Of a stretch of DNA of 64,000 bases, positions 46,785 to 60,496 are shown piece after piece. The notes below the pieces were generated by a model that saw nothing but the letters and a program-made list of their open reading frames with translations, was not told where the DNA came from and made no database searches. Made by a program: the position numbers and the translations under genes. Source of the stretch: Pholiota molesta (lineage: Eukaryota; Basidiomycota; Agaricomycetes; Agaricales; Strophariaceae); the NCBI GenBank assembly GCA_014925825.1, contig JACGCK010000096.1, positions 62,001 through 126,000 of the forward strand, given 5' to 3'. How positions within the stretch are numbered: the first letter of the stretch is position 1; each line of letters starts with the position of its first letter.

Positions 46785-47208
46785 ATTGAACATAGCGCGC
46801 ATGAACCAAAACATAGTGATTGCGTCGTGACATTACTATTCACCTCCATCACACGTAACATCACGCGGCACTGACGATATCCAACGGCTATTGGCTGGAA
46901 CGAATCAGATCGACGCAATTCGCCAGAAATTGTAGTCTCTTAAAACAGACCTTATAGGTCTTTATCAAATACCGGCAATGTAATTTTGCATGATTCTATA
47001 TATATAACTGGGCACGCCCAATAACTCTACGCAAACTCTACCCAGTGCTGCGTTCTACAAAGCTGTGACGAAACAGACGATTCTATGAGTAAACAATTTC
47101 CCTTCCGCCTCCTATCAATACAAATTCGAAAGACCGAATTCCAGGGCTACTAAGTAGCGATCACTAGTCGTATATGCCATTCGAAAGATGACGCCCGAAG
47201 TAAGTCCT

Positions 47209-48638
47209 TCAAGCAATGATGACCTTACGGGTCTTCTGAATCTCCAAGCCCTCATTGCCGAAATATCTATGTAAGTCAAGGTTAATTTATGCCGCGCAAC
47301 CATTAAATTGGGCACAACACACCTCCCGGAGCCAAAGTTCCACTCATCATGTCCACGAATCCAAATACCTGCCGTGTCGAACCTCAGGTTAATGTCTTTT
47401 CTAGTATAAACAAAATAAACTCACCCAGTCCCTCGACGTATTCCGCGACCTGGCGATCCAGCTCTTCGCCGAACGACGGGAAGCCGCGCTTGTTGAGGAC
47501 GTCATCGCGAACTTTGAGGAAGTGCTCGACGATGTCGTCGTGGGTATCCGAGATCCATTGGATGCCGCCCGCTACGTCCGTGTTGTTGTTCTTCATGACT
47601 ACCGTGACAGCATTGTAGTCCGCGTCGTCGACGATGATCTCCTTCTTGTACGAGCACATGTCCTGGATTCCATTAGGTATCAGCAGAGTGTCCGAGATGG
47701 TTGGTGTAAATACTTACATTGGCCAACACAATCATATCGGTAGTATCCCTGTTAAGCTCGACTATAAAGGGATGCTCCATAATATGGTGCGGGATATCCA
47801 GCGCAAGCGAGATCTCCAAGAACGCGAACGAGGGATCAGAGCCGATGTTGTCACGCCTGGACACCATGTATTCTTCGATGGTGCAGATGTAGCGAGACCT
47901 GTCCCTGCGCTGTGCTTGGAGGATGACAGAATCGAGGTACGACCGCCATGCCTTCACAAAGCGCTCCTTGGTGGCGAGGGGAACGTGGGCAGAGGCACGC
48001 TTCCAGAATCTGTAACGAAAATATCAGTAATAATTCTGATGTTCGAGGTCAAGGTGGACACTTACTGCCTGGCGATTTCGCCAATAATAGGCTCTCCTGC
48101 GGGCCTGGGCTGCTCAGAATGGAGGATAGCGTCCATGGTCGCCTCGCAGTGCACGCGCACGCCTTCGGTGTCCAAGATGTCGGTGTGCTCATCCAGCGTG
48201 AAGAAAGTGTGCATCAAATCGCAGCAACTGCGGAGGTTGTCTGCAGAGCGCCAGTAAGCTGTCTATTACTGAAGGAAAAACAAGTCAATGAACCCACAGT
48301 GCGACGATTTCGGGAAGGTCAGAGCCGAGACGAGACCTAAATACAGAGGGGTATACTTTAGCGAATTTATTTATACAGAAAGAAAGAAGGTACTCACTGA
48401 AGTCGCATTTATTGAATGCCTTCTGTGCCTGAGGGGTAAAAGGATGGAAGCTTTCGAGCCACTCCACAGACTCAGCTTGAGCAGCGCGGTAGTAAGGGCT
48501 TATGATGCGTTCATAAGGCCAGTTGCGCAGCGTATCGGGAAGGATGTAAGAAGGGGGCTCTTCATTGACTACAGCTTCTGCGGTAGGCAATGAGCTGGTC
48601 TGAGAGAAAGTTGCGGCGTTTTTCGCGTCAATGGCCAT
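47209..48638 (-). CDS. Sesquiterpene synthase (class I terpene synthase)
   Basis: About eight exons from ATG 48638 to stop 47209 join in phase to roughly 360 residues. The N-terminus carries LPDTLRNWPYERIISPYYRA. The first metal-binding motif is LMHTFFTLDEHTDILD (D-E-H-T-D). The second is NDMCSYKKEIIVDDADYN (NDxxSxxxE), preceded by ELNRDTTDMIVLA and followed by GIQWISDTHDDIVEHFLKVR. The C-terminus has IWIRGHDEWNFGSGRYFGNE, the usual (V/I)RGNxxWxxxSxRYF signature with bound diphosphate contacts. These enzymes ionise farnesyl diphosphate with Mg2+ and cyclise it to a sesquiterpene in the cytosol. Motif style fits basidiomycete protoilludene-type or related clades, but the product cannot be predicted from this. 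The gene is intact. It is flanked by P450, SDR and glycosyltransferase genes, the expected tailoring set. Confidence 0.93.
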
Positions 48639-51600
48639 GGTACTGTAAGCAAATGGTTTAAGCAAGGTGGTTTTTGACTTCGAAACGAGGTTGCAAGAAG
48701 ATAACTTGGAGGTTCCCAGATCTCCAACCTTGGGCGTCCTTAAGAATAATCTGAATCCACCAAGCTCGCCAAAATAAAAGAATTAATTAAATGCAGAGTC
48801 ACATCGGTTTGGGGTACAATCTGCTCGTTTTTCCTCCATTTGAACCGCATCAATAGCTCATGTTTCACCGTCGTAACATCTTCATTTCTGGAATTACCTG
48901 TGTTGCACAAGCCTCTGCTAACACACGAACATAACCTGCTTTACACAATATCTTGCACGCGTATGGGCGTAACTATCTGCTTCAGCTCAGTGGACCCTTA
49001 TCCCCAAACGGGATGAAAGTGCTCCGCGAAGATGGCACGTAACGCTGTGCGAAGCGGTAAGCTCGGAAAAGGAAACGGATAGCCATCCATCTATGCGGCC
49101 TATCTATCCGATGTGACGGTGGCTCAGCTGGCGGACCACGGTAATATGTAGACATGATCTCTGTGAGATTGGACATAAAAAGCCATCGTAAATATACATA
49201 GGCACTCTAATACGTACATTTGCAAATGATTTGCTATAAGTGTTTTTACCCGGCCGCTAAGTTCGGTGGCTGCAGGTAAATTCCAAACGCATCGCCCCGG
49301 TAGAGCCTCAGGATACAGTAAATTTCCAGACTTCCAACAGCCGCTTATCGTGTCTTTATGATGCCAATATGTATTGGATCAAGTTGAATTGCTGATTTCG
49401 GTGCTCATTGACTCATTCCACTAAGCGGTATGCGAAACGATCCAGGCGCTGGCTGGGTTACTCCGATAAAAAAATCCCGTTCCAACTTCCAAGATTCATT
49501 CATCCGGCAGATAAATTCTGGAACTATGTGGTGCTCCAAAATGTAGACAGTAGCGAGCTGGTTTCGTCGTGCTCCATACAAGCGCTCAGTTCATTTGTTA
49601 TCGTATGCCCAAATAAGTTTATTCTGAAAGCCCGTTCAAGGGCTTCGACGGCCCCGTATTTCGCATTCCCTGATTGGCTGAACCTTGATTGAAGGAAGTT
49701 TATCTGAACTGCAAGTAATTGTCTAATCTACAGTAGCACTAAATGAAGCTCTTGGCGCCCTCGGCACCAAAAAAGGAATGAAGCTTGCGCGCGTCCGGCG
49801 GTCACGCGCACGCGCTTCCGAAGGGGAATTCCCGCGCTTCCGTGTCATAACCTTGGCTGCGACCGGACACAACACCTGATGGGAACTTGGGTAAGTAGAA
49901 GAACTGCGGTTCCTCCTCCTGGGACCTGGGAACACCGCCGACGACTCGAATGGTGGGAAGGAGCGCGGGCTAGGGACGCATTCTTAGATCTTAAAACTGA
50001 AGGTCATGACGACACGCATTGATTAGCGCGGTTGCAAATCGACAGAGATGTACTTTGCATCAGTAAACGATCATATCTGTGTGTAGGTAGATGTGTTTGT
50101 TGTGCGTCGTGTCAGTGAATTGGTCGACAATGTCGGACGGCGGGGATCAACGGAATATATATTTTTTGGGGTTTCAAACCTACGCTATAAACCTCATATG
50201 CCCAATGGAATAATAAAGCGCATGTGGGAAGTAGATTCTCAGACGTGTCTGTGAGATACCTATACTTTCAGAACCAATTTTGTCAAATGGAGTTCAATAG
50301 AGGCAAACGATAAAGAGCAGAAGACTAACCACAATGAAATAACCAAATGGATGTTTCTAAATACCGTGGAGGAGATATCGCAGACCAAATGGGTGCCTCC
50401 AAATGCCGCGAATCATTTACGGATACAACTCTAAATGGATATGCGAACAGTAAATACGGCAGTGGTGGTCCATCTCTGATAATCTCCAAGCTTCTCCAGG
50501 GCACTTACGCAATTAAAGACATTCAGAAAACAACACGAGCTAAATTATGTCTACTATGTTTCTTTTTACGTCGGAGGGAAGCCTTTAGTAGTTCTACAAA
50601 GGACTGCTTTATTTATTCTGTGAAAAACAATTACAGCCTTGAAATCCGGGAATCGTTGTGACTTTGCTGTTGCCGCCCAAAATTGATGGCATTAGGATCC
50701 GCGCTCTATGTAAATTGTTGAGATGGTATGCGCGAATCGCTTACAAATCTGTACTGTTACATTTATTCTTGAGCCTCCATACACCGGAAATCCTGACCAA
50801 TTTTTTAAAAGGATCTCTATGTAGGATTTCTTTCTAGTAGGCGAACGTGTATATCTGAGTATAATGTAGACAATGTACAATAGGACAGAAGTGGAATCGA
50901 GAGGGCGGGGAAAAAGTTCATGACGTGCAGTCTAAAATATATGAGGCGCTCACAACGCTACATAGTTCTATTGCTAATCTGTAAAGTCTTTCTGCCTCCA
51001 GGTTTATTACCACAGTTTACTCCAAAATGGTTACTTTACCGACGTGCCGTCGAACATCGATATATATTGACCTCCACTATTAGGCTGAATATTGAGCGCA
51101 TAGAGCTTACTACTTACACCCCCGGTGTGTTTGAGACTACCTGGTGAGCTCGATAATCAACTCACGACCCTAATTCCGCATATTCTGATAACAATCGGGT
51201 CTATTTCATTACTCCAGTTTTAAGCGCACTCTCAGCTACCGTATATAACTTACTGGAGTTGTTCGAAATTGAGCTAACCATATCCTGGAGCGTTTCGAGT
51301 ATAGTGCATCATTTACTCTCCCAGTAAAATGTTGAAGGTGTTTCAATGGCGCAAAGTGGAGAGGTTGTTGTGAACATGACTGCGGACGAAATTCCACCAA
51401 GATGGTAGACAGTGATGCCTTAGTCATTCATCTGCACATTGCTATCTATTTCCTATCCATTTATCATACGGGTATCTCTTTGACTCCTCAACATGCAACT
51501 ATTTTTCAAGTACGTATTAAGTTTGGATCATGATACTAAGCGTACTAGTACTTCAACAAGGCAGGATAGTTTTCATATTCGTAGTTCCTGGGGTCCTCGA

Positions 51601-51912
51601 ACCTTTCACTATACCTTGTCGTTTGAATGGTGATCATCATATGCAAAAATTGTACTGTTGAGCGAAATTACGAGCAACAGGTAGATAGCTGACTGGATAG
51701 ATTTCGCCGTCGATTTCCATGAGGATAGCGGGGAACGCGCCGGATATAGTGTGACTCGGTTCGGTTTGATTACATATACTTTCCGATAAACCGTTCCTGA
51801 GGAATTTCGCAGGATGCCGCGAAGAAATCTCTCTACCTATGACTCTGGACCATAAGTAGCTCCCTATGTACGAAGCTCTATCTTGTGAAACCGACACTTT
51901 CTCGGGAGAAAG
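48639..51912. other. Gene-poor stretch between terpene synthase and P450
   Basis: 3.3 kb with no gene I can support. Open frames such as 49408-49692 and 50347-50661 (plus) lack motifs. The left end should hold the synthase promoter and the right end the P450 promoter. No repeats or RNA genes were recognised. Confidence 0.45.
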
Positions 51913-54275
51913 ATGAGCGCCCTCACTACTGTGCTCAATAACATCCCTCTCTCAATCTGGCTTTCTGCCCCGCTCTTGGCCTTTGGACTATTTCTTTCTG
52001 TTCGCGGTGGACTTCGATGGCAAACACTTAAGAATTTGCGCGGCCCATCCTCTAGCTCATGGCTGTATGGGCACCAAGTTGAATTCTACCGTCAAAATGA
52101 TGTGGGCGAACTGGATTTTAACTGGGCCAACGAATACGGCGGTGCTTGGAAGATCGACGGCTGCTTTGGCGTAAGGTTACTTTGATTTTCTCTATGGAGC
52201 TGTTTAATGACTTCGAGCATAGCGGAACATCTTGATGCTTTCGGATCCCAACGCCATTCGCCACACTATCCACACCATGGGGTACGGATACCCCAAGACC
52301 AGAGAGAGCAAGACTTTCACTGGCTTAGCTTTCGGCCGCGGCGTCTCTTGGGCTGGAGGTCAGTACTTTCGAACGAATCTTGTACACCAATTTCGCTTAT
52401 ACGATATAGGTGAAACACACGTTCGTCACCGAAAGTTGTTGAATCCCGCTTTCACTGCGCAAGCCCAGCGCCCCTTTTACCCTGTGTTCAGGCGTGTTGC
52501 AGCTCAGGTACTTATTCGACGTGATTGATCTCGCTGTAGCCCACTGAACATGGATACAGCTCACTAGCCAATGGAAAGACAAGCTCCAGGAGGGTGACTG
52601 TTCAGATTTCCAAGTCATGGATATTAGTCGCGGTCTCGTGAATACTACTCTCGACATTATCGGTGAAGGTAATTACTCGATGTCCTCGTTTCGTTTGGTC
52701 TCGCCTGAGCTCTTTCTTGTTTTAAAGCCGTTTTCGACTACCACTTCGGATCACTCGATGGTAAAGAAGATAAAAATGAATTCTCGGAAGTCTTTCACAA
52801 CCTGTTGTAAGCCATCATTCCTACTACGATTGTTTTCGTTGCCTCAAGTAACTCGACCTAGCGCGGATTCGAATCTTTTCCCGCCTAAGGCTGCCATTCT
52901 TTTTGCCGCGAGTTGGGCATATTGGCCAGAAGTGATCCTCCGTTACGTTGGAAACCTTCCGTTCCGTCAATTTATTCGCTTCAAAGACTTCCTGACTCAC
53001 GGAAAGCAGCTTGGCAAAGATCTTATCGAGAACCAAGCTGCTGCCGTTGATGGTAAAAAGCGTCGCGATATTTTAAGCATTCTCGGTGAGCCTTTCTTCT
53101 GCATTTCTGACTGGACCATCATGCTTACAGCTTACACTAGTCGAGGCCAACAAAACCAACAGTAATGCTGATCGTCTTAGCGAAGATGAAGTCTTGTCCC
53201 AAGTAACGTGAGTTTTTTTTGTTCGTTATCTGAGTCGGTGATTCATGATGTATCAGGACACTCTTATTTGCCGGTCATGAAACCACCGCTACCACCCTTA
53301 CCTGGATTATGTACGAATTAGCTAAACACCCTGAAGATCAAGCTCGTGTTCGAGAGGAAGTTCAAACCAAGCGTCTTAAGATTACAGCTAACGGGCAGAG
53401 AGATTTCACGGCAACTGATCTCGAAAGTATGACATTTACTAATGCAGTTATCAAGGTATCTCTCGTTTTCTTTTTCACCGGTTGACCATCTAATAAATCA
53501 TGTAATGTTTCCGTAGGAGGGCCTTCGAATGCATCCTGTAAGTTTTTCTGCCGCTTGTTTATCTTCATATCTTAATACGTTTGCTTAGATCTCACCCTGG
53601 ATGTTTGTATTCAATCCTTACTACTTATGGGACTCGGAATCTGACTCAATTTTACATTAGCACTCGCGAAGCCGCAGTTCACGACGTGATTCCCCTCTCT
53701 GAGCCCGTCATCGGTATTGATGGAAAATCCATGTCGGAAATCAAAGTCGTTCCTGGACAACCTGTCCTCGTGTCAACTTGTGCCTACAATCGGTATGTGA
53801 TACTTGTACTTGCATCGTCCAAAGACCTAATTCGATATTTAGCCATTGTGGTGCGTGGGGTGAAGACTCTCATCAGTGGTCTCCCAATCGCCATTTGAAC
53901 CAGGACATGAAAGACAAGCAGACTCCTGTTGGTCTTTACTCCAATCTGTAAGAACATTTCTTCTTAAAATGTTCGAAAATTAACATCCCTATGCACGCAG
54001 TTTAACCTTCGCCGGCGGACCTTCGGGATGCATGGGATGGAGATTTGCGTCAGTCATTCCCAAATTTCTTTACCCAGATGTGAAGCTAACTTTACGCCGT
54101 TAGACTGACTGAAATGCAGTCTACCGTTGTTGAAATGGTGGAGAATTTTGAGTTCTGCGCTCCTGCGGATAACGTCAAGATGTTGCGTACCCCAGTCGGT
54201 GCAATCATGGCTCCTATGGTCGAGGGTAAATTTGAGGAACGAACTCAAATGCCGCTGGGAGTTCGTCCGCTCTAA
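51913..54275 (+). CDS. Cytochrome P450 monooxygenase (Agaricomycete CYP512/CYP5150-like style)
   Basis: About thirteen exons run from ATG 51913 to stop 54275. The N-terminus has a signal anchor ([18 protein letters not shown]). In order come [54 protein letters not shown] (the C-helix WxxxR-like region), the I-helix [20 protein letters not shown] (AGHETT), AVIKEGLRMHP (ExxR), [15 protein letters not shown], and the heme loop [20 protein letters not shown] with the Cys ligand. It ends in [11 protein letters not shown]. An intron of 58 nt splits [14 protein letters not shown]. It sits on the ER membrane and oxidises hydrophobic substrates with a P450 reductase. No frame break was found. It lies 3.3 kb from, and divergent to, the terpene synthase, so scaffold oxidation is a reasonable inference. 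The subfamily name is a guess from motif style. Confidence 0.88.
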
Positions 54276-56018
54276 ATCGTCGATTTAAATGCATGCAACT
54301 CTTGGATACTTCAGTATCATGCCGTTTTCTTAAATAGACAGATACTCGTTTTGTATGCTTATCTGTATTGAATCTTTTCGAGAGCGATGGGTGTAGCATA
54401 TAAGTTAATGAAGTTGGCGACTGGATTAGATTAGATATCGTCGGTAGCACAGCATGTCCGTATGTAGACGCGCGCAGTGTTGTGACGAACAGATCATGTC
54501 TTGCCTACTGCCATCGCGTGCTTGCCTAGCGTGCGCCTGCTCGACGCGTTCCCGAACCTTGCCAGACTCGGATCCCAAGCTGCCACATAGATTGTCCTAC
54601 TCGAACATATGTCTAACAAAACTCAAAGGGTCTAAGTAGTATTATATGGTAAGAGCATAGATGATAAGAACAGAAAGTAACTGAATGATCCCATGGGTAT
54701 AACTCCAAACCACGGTCGAGCTGAGCTAGTTTCGCAAGTTGCGAGTCCATGGCCGGCCTTGACCGGTTCACCGCCTGGACACTCAAATAAGTAGAAAGCA
54801 TCTACTTTCGGAGGCAGATCTTCGCCGATCCCGATTACATAGCGAATGTTTTTAATCTATAACGCTGAAGCGCAGCCCCGCTCCCGCCCCAAGCGGGGTT
54901 GAAAAAGCATACTCTTTGACTCCATAACTACAAGGGGATGTCTACTCCAAGTCTAGGTACGTACTTCTTCGAATCGCTGCATTAATCTCAGTACATACTG
55001 GTATAAGATACACGGCTATGACTCTGACAGCCTCGAACGCGAAGGTGTAGCCATTCCTTCCAACTTCCAAGCCTTCGCCAAGCTTGGCCATTCCGAACTT
55101 GGCGGGGTCGCTAATTTACAAGGCCTCAACCGAGCCTCAACAAACCTCATGCTGCCTCGACTCTCGACCCAACCGAAATCAATCGGTCACAAATGATCTT
55201 CACAGTTGATGTAGAATCTCGACTACCCTGATAATCGTCTAATAGCATATGTAAGAAGATAAGATAACATGTTTCGTTGGAACAATGCTGCTGAGCGATA
55301 CGGGTGATTGACTTGTGGCACAATCAAGAAGTAACTAACGCCTTGCATTTCTTGACATAACCGGGCATGAGTCCATGAATGTTCAATCATATCACCACCG
55401 CTCACCACCGCTCACCACCGCCGCTGTATTGTAAATGATTTTATACTGTCTCCGTGATTCTTTCTGATACGCCCTCAAGGCCTCATGTCTCGAATACTAT
55501 GCAAAGCCCCATGGAGTACTCGCTGAACTCGTAAACGTCCTTTTGTCGTCGCCGTTTCATGGATATTTCGCAGCTGCAACTTCTGATGGTTTGGCTTCTC
55601 GCGTAAGAATGGGCATTGTTTGGAGTTAATGAGACGTGAGAGACAGGCTACAGTAGAAATGATGATCATGCTTAAACCCGAATATATCTATCAGCGATTC
55701 AAACGAGATAACTTGGGTCTTTAGTAGCATCGGATATCTTTTTCTTGAAAGAAACGAAGATACAAGTAAACCCGAGTGTTATTGCGGCGACTCTCCCATT
55801 GCGGCGAGGCTCTGGGCGATGTAATAATGAATATTTTTACGGAACGAAACACTTTTTAGACTAGTTAAGTCTAAATTGATCTCAGATCAGCAAGCTATGA
55901 AATCATACATAGGCCGCTTGTCTACCCAATTCACTTTCTCTTCCTGTTGAACTTTTGCTCTGACGCTCGTGGAATTCGTCCAATTTGGTCTTAGTTTGAG
56001 CTCTCCTTCCAATTCACA
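54276..56018. other. Intergenic stretch between two P450 genes
   Basis: No gene recognised. A short perfect tandem array of CTCACCACCG (about 55397-55430) is the only local repeat noted. Minus open frames are short and motif-free. Confidence 0.45.
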
Positions 56019-58255
56019 ATGGAGTCCTCCTCTGGCAGCTTGTTCATACTCGTCGCAGTTTCATCCCTCACTGTCGTATGGCTGGCAAAAAGACTGTCCG
56101 TCTCCCGCAATATACAAGGCCCCATTTCTTCATCCTTCCTGACGGGTAATTGCGTTCAAATAGCGCTTAATGTTATCATTCATACTGAATATGAATATGC
56201 GTCAGGGAACTTGTTGGACTTATAGCCCCAGAAACGGGACGCGATTGGCAGCTCAATACCAGTATCGTTCATGGAGGGATAGCGAGGATTCGGACGCTGT
56301 TCGGGGTAATTATCATCATTTTTCCCACGAAGCTCAACATACAACTCTGACCGCTACATCATCTCAGGGAGCGCATTGTTAGTGAGCGATCCTAAAGCTC
56401 TGAATCACATCCTGGTCAGAGAACAGGATGTCTTCGAGGAATGGAGCGCCTTCGCCTCGTAAGTTCCCTGGCTACTTATTCATACGTACGACCAACTAAT
56501 CGTCCTTTTCTGTTTGATAATCAGCACAAATGCTTTATTATTCGGAGATGGCCTTGTCGCCACCATTGGGAATCAGCACAAGAAGCAACGCAAGATGTTG
56601 ACGCCGGCATTCTCAATCAAACATCTTCGTGGCATGACTCCCATGTTTGTGTCCATCGCAGAGAAGTACGCGCGTCTTCAATTCAGACCCAGCCGCACTG
56701 ACCCTTTTGGTGAAGCTTGAAACGCATATTTCGTCTATGATTCAAAATCGACCCAAAGAAATCGACGTCACGTCTTACTTGAACAGGTTCGCTCTCGAAG
56801 CGGTGGTAGAGGCGGTATGGGTTATTCCTTCGGAAAATTGTCGGAGCCAAATGAATTTTCGACTGCTGCCAAGGATTTAGCGTAAGTGACTCGTTATTTT
56901 CAAGCGTACGATGCTTAGCTCTTTGCAGGGCAACTGTGTCGGTCATGGTCCCAGCTGCCCCATTCGCTCCTCTTTTCAAGTATCTCGGCCCTCCTGGATT
57001 TCGCAGGTTTATCCTCAAATTTATTCCATGGGCTCTTCTGCAGCGTCTGGTAGAGATCGTGAATATAATGGACGACGAGGTTAAAAAGATCTTCGCGGCG
57101 CAACAGAAGTCTCTTGAAGCTGGCGCTCAGCATGAGGCAGATGGAAAAGATATCATGAGCATACTCTGTGAGCTACAATCGTCGACAGACGTTGAGTGTG
57201 CTAACAATCTTCAAGTAAAGGCAAACAGTACCTCTTTAGGTTCAGACCGCATGTCGGATGCAGAACTCTTGGGCCAATGTCGTAAGTTACCTTGGTACTC
57301 CATCCACATCAATACGACTGAGTTCTGTAGGACGCTCATCTTTACAGCGACTGATACGACGTCCGGGCTATCGCACGCTTGCTTCATCTTCTTGCATTGC
57401 ATCCCACGTACAAGATCGGCTGCGGCTGAGTTATAGAGGCTTACCATCACCAGGATGAGGCATCGACTTCAATAACGTGTCAGCTCTCCCGTATATGGAT
57501 GCCGTAATCAGGGAGACGCTCCGAGTGTACGTTTAGAATCGCTAAGGTGGTATTCATACTAACGTAGTGTTTAATTTAGGTACCCGCCAATTCCAACGGT
57601 GTTTCGCCAGTAAGTACTGGAGTTTTATTTAGAATTAATCTCTGAGCATCCTTAGAACTATGCAAGACACTATCGTACCCCTACTCCATCCTATAACTGG
57701 CGTCGATGGAAAAACGATACATGAACTTCACGTCCAGAAGGGCACCGACATCTTCATAGATATCCTGGGCGCAAATCACCACCCAAAACATGGGGCGCAG
57801 ACGCGAGCGAGTGGAAGCCGGAGCGGTGGCTTCGAGCTCCCTGAAAGTGTTACCAGATCCGAGATCTCTCCGGGGTGTACTCCATCTGTGCGTATCACGC
57901 ACTTTAACCAACACTTGTAGCTGATGGCAACTGGTGTAGGATGACGTTCATCGCGGGAAATCGTGCATGCATGTGAGTGCGCTCCCATCGTTTCTACAGC
58001 GCATTGCTCACTCCGATGTATCAGCGGCTTTAACTTCTCACAATTAGAATGAGTAAGTCATCGCGGCACGAGATATTGCAATGACACTAAACAAATGTAG
58101 AGGTACTTTTGGCCGTTCTTATTCAGTCATTGGAGTTTTCCGTGCCCAAAGATAAGGAGATTAGGTGGAACCTTGGTTTACTTATGACACCCGTCGTCAG
58201 AGGATCGAACTCCATTCACGGTCAACTTCCTCTCATGATCAAGAAACTAGCATGA
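56019..58255 (+). pseudogene. Decayed cytochrome P450 (CYP5144-like style)
   Basis: The gene starts with MESSSGSLFILVAVSSLTVV and RNIQGPISSSFLTG. It continues GRDWQLNTSIVHGGIARIRT, LLVSDPKALNHILVREQDVF, NQHKKQRKMLTPAFSIKHLR, FKYLGPPGFRRFILKFIPWA, an I-helix-like LIFTATDTTSG, the K-helix VIRETLRV, PPIPTVFR, WGADASEWKPERWLRA and MTFIAGNRACM. It ends KEIRWNLGLLMTPVVRG. Most P450 hallmarks are present, but the frame breaks at least four times by one base: near 56218 (DL|IAPETGRDW), near 57836 (RWLR|LPESVT), near 57870 (SEI|PGVYS) and near 58047 (QLE|M before a GTAAGT donor). Intact homologues are ER mono-oxygenases. With these breaks a full protein cannot be made from this consensus. Whether this is decay or assembly error is unresolved. 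It is in the same orientation as the intact P450 upstream. Confidence 0.7.
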
Positions 58256-60496
58256 TGACGAGTTATAGAAGTAGCACTGCGATATAATTGCTGATAGAGT
58301 ACTGTACTTAGTGTTCGATAGAGTGCCACGACAAACTCGTTTTTAATGAACCTGGCGTCTCTTTAGAAAACAATCTTGACATGAATTTGAAGTCTATGCT
58401 ACACTTAAGTTCGTTATACCTGCTTCGCATCGCTTCATTTACAGTAAGAATGTCTCCAAATTCAAAAGAATGCGAGATCAAAACATGGCGACGAAAGCAT
58501 GTCATGATGTCTAAGGGCACTGCCACTTTTGGTCATGAGCGCACGCGGCGCAGGCGTAGGCGCAATATCACCTTGCGTCTCCACGCCGCAAAGCACTGCA
58601 TACGCAGTATTTATTGTACGTAGAGACGGTGTGGTGATATTGGGTTCCAGGGGCGGTAGGCAGCGGCGAGCCATCGCTCGCAATGCGATCAGAGCTGCAT
58701 ATCGCTGACCTGTGCTGCATAGAAGGCGGAGGACGGCGGTACCTCCCTATATGTGCTCGTTCGTCGCAGTGCGTCCACGATAGTTCACGCCGTCGCATGA
58801 TGTAATTAAATGGACGAGCAGGACGGCAGCAACGCAACCCATCGTCGTTAGTGCCTGCAGCTGCCGCCGCTCGTTATCGTCGTGATCCTATTCCTGAGCC
58901 CGCAATGTGTGTAGGTTCGGCTTCACATGGCGCGAACAGTTTGAGAGAGGTGCAATAGCATCGGTCGCGGGATGGGCGAGGATATTGCCATAACCTATGG
59001 TAAACGATTGGTGATGAGCTTCCAATGTAATGAGAGCGCGAACAAAATGGGCACGTACAGCATTCCAGGCCGAAATCCGATTCGCTGATATTGAACCCAG
59101 CTGAGCCGCACTTAACCAAGCAACTCATGAAGGTGACCCCGCCGGAAACATAGAAGCGTGCAAGGAGCGTGGCCGGTTCTGCGAGAGAGAACATTGTTAT
59201 ATTTATGAGCAGTGGCAGCTGACCACGAAATTTATAGAGGACAGACCGTTAATTCGATCTCAAGCTACGGTGTATATGATGGTGGGCTCCAAAAGAGATT
59301 CGAAGATCAGATATTTGGATAGGAAGCATAAAGAGCCACGTACCCAGATATCGTCCTTATATCCAACGAATTCGCCTTGAATTTCAGATTGATCATCCAG
59401 CACTTTCATGATAGCGAGCCAGAGAGCTACTACGGGTATCCAGACGGCGTAAATGCAATGATCTATTAAGACGGTGGGAAATGAAAACGAATTGAATGAG
59501 ATAGGATCTAAGGTGATGACGAGAACGTAGGTGACGTGAGATACGAGTTTTGAAAACGATGAGAGGAGATAGGACACGTAGCATATACGGTTGGGCTACC
59601 CACGGCGCACCCGTCCTTCTGAAACCACAGAACAAGAAAAACAGTATAGGCAGCATTCACCAGGAATATCGAAGCGCGAGAACCAAGCGAGAACCACGAG
59701 CCATAGTCCAACAGAACACGAACGTCGTCAGATTTGAAACAAACTGTGCTAACAAGTGGGCTAAAGACTCGTCGTACTCTTCTGCCCAAGGTGCACAAGT
59801 CAAGTGGGACTCGGGTTCGGAGCTGTTGAAGGCGGGAGCGAGAGTTGGAGTGCAAGGACAGTTCCAGAATCCAGAAGCGAGGGTTAAATTCACACGCACA
59901 CAGCGCGCACGTGTCTTCCACGGATCAACTCGATTGATCGTCCTTCGGCGTCCTCTTCCTGCCCAATATGTACTATCAACTTAGTCCACCCACTCTCCGA
60001 AGACGAACGCTCACAATTCAAAACGAACGCTCATGACGTCCAAGGATCAAAGTACAGGGGATGCGAAATTAGGTTGGGGGAGCACCTGGGGAGCACTAAG
60101 GTGACGCACCGAACCTTTCAAACTCAGCCGCCGAACAGCCTGAACGTGAACAATTGGTGAACAAACAACCCTGACGTTTGTTCATCCCCTCGTTCATCTC
60201 CTCGTTCATTGTTCTAATGGCTAAGCTCTCCGATCTCAGTGCGGTAAAATTACGACTCGCCAACAACTCTCTGCTTCAGCTAAAGAACGCCATTGGCCAT
60301 GACGGCTCTGGGAGGCATATCAAAATCGGCAGCTACCAACATTAGAACTGCAACGCGCCAATCACTCTGGCTGCTTCAGCTTAAGAGAACTCTCGCGGAG
60401 TCCAGGGAGGCAGACTCAAGTGAGGCTCCATGTGGTTCGAGTACCAGCTTGATAATATGATATCTTCGGTGGAGTTGAAGCTGGAAAATCTCAGGT
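58256..60496. other. Stretch with a possible unrecognised membrane protein
   Basis: The minus open frame 59260-59577 is hydrophobic (LVSHVTYVLVITLDPISFN, CIYAVWIPVVALWLAIMKVL). An adjacent frame upstream has ASIFLVNAAYTVFLVLWFQK, hinting at a small multi-pass membrane protein or its relic between about 58870 and 59920. I could not join a consistent gene model and name no family. The plus segment 60218-60345 (MAKLSDLSAVKLRLANNSLL) might be an upstream exon of the next gene. The remainder shows nothing. Confidence 0.35.

Noticed and set aside
58874..59194. Minus open frame beginning MFSLAEPATLL
   Set aside because: Cys-rich wording but no signal peptide, no partner exons and no family; mentioned only in the gap note.
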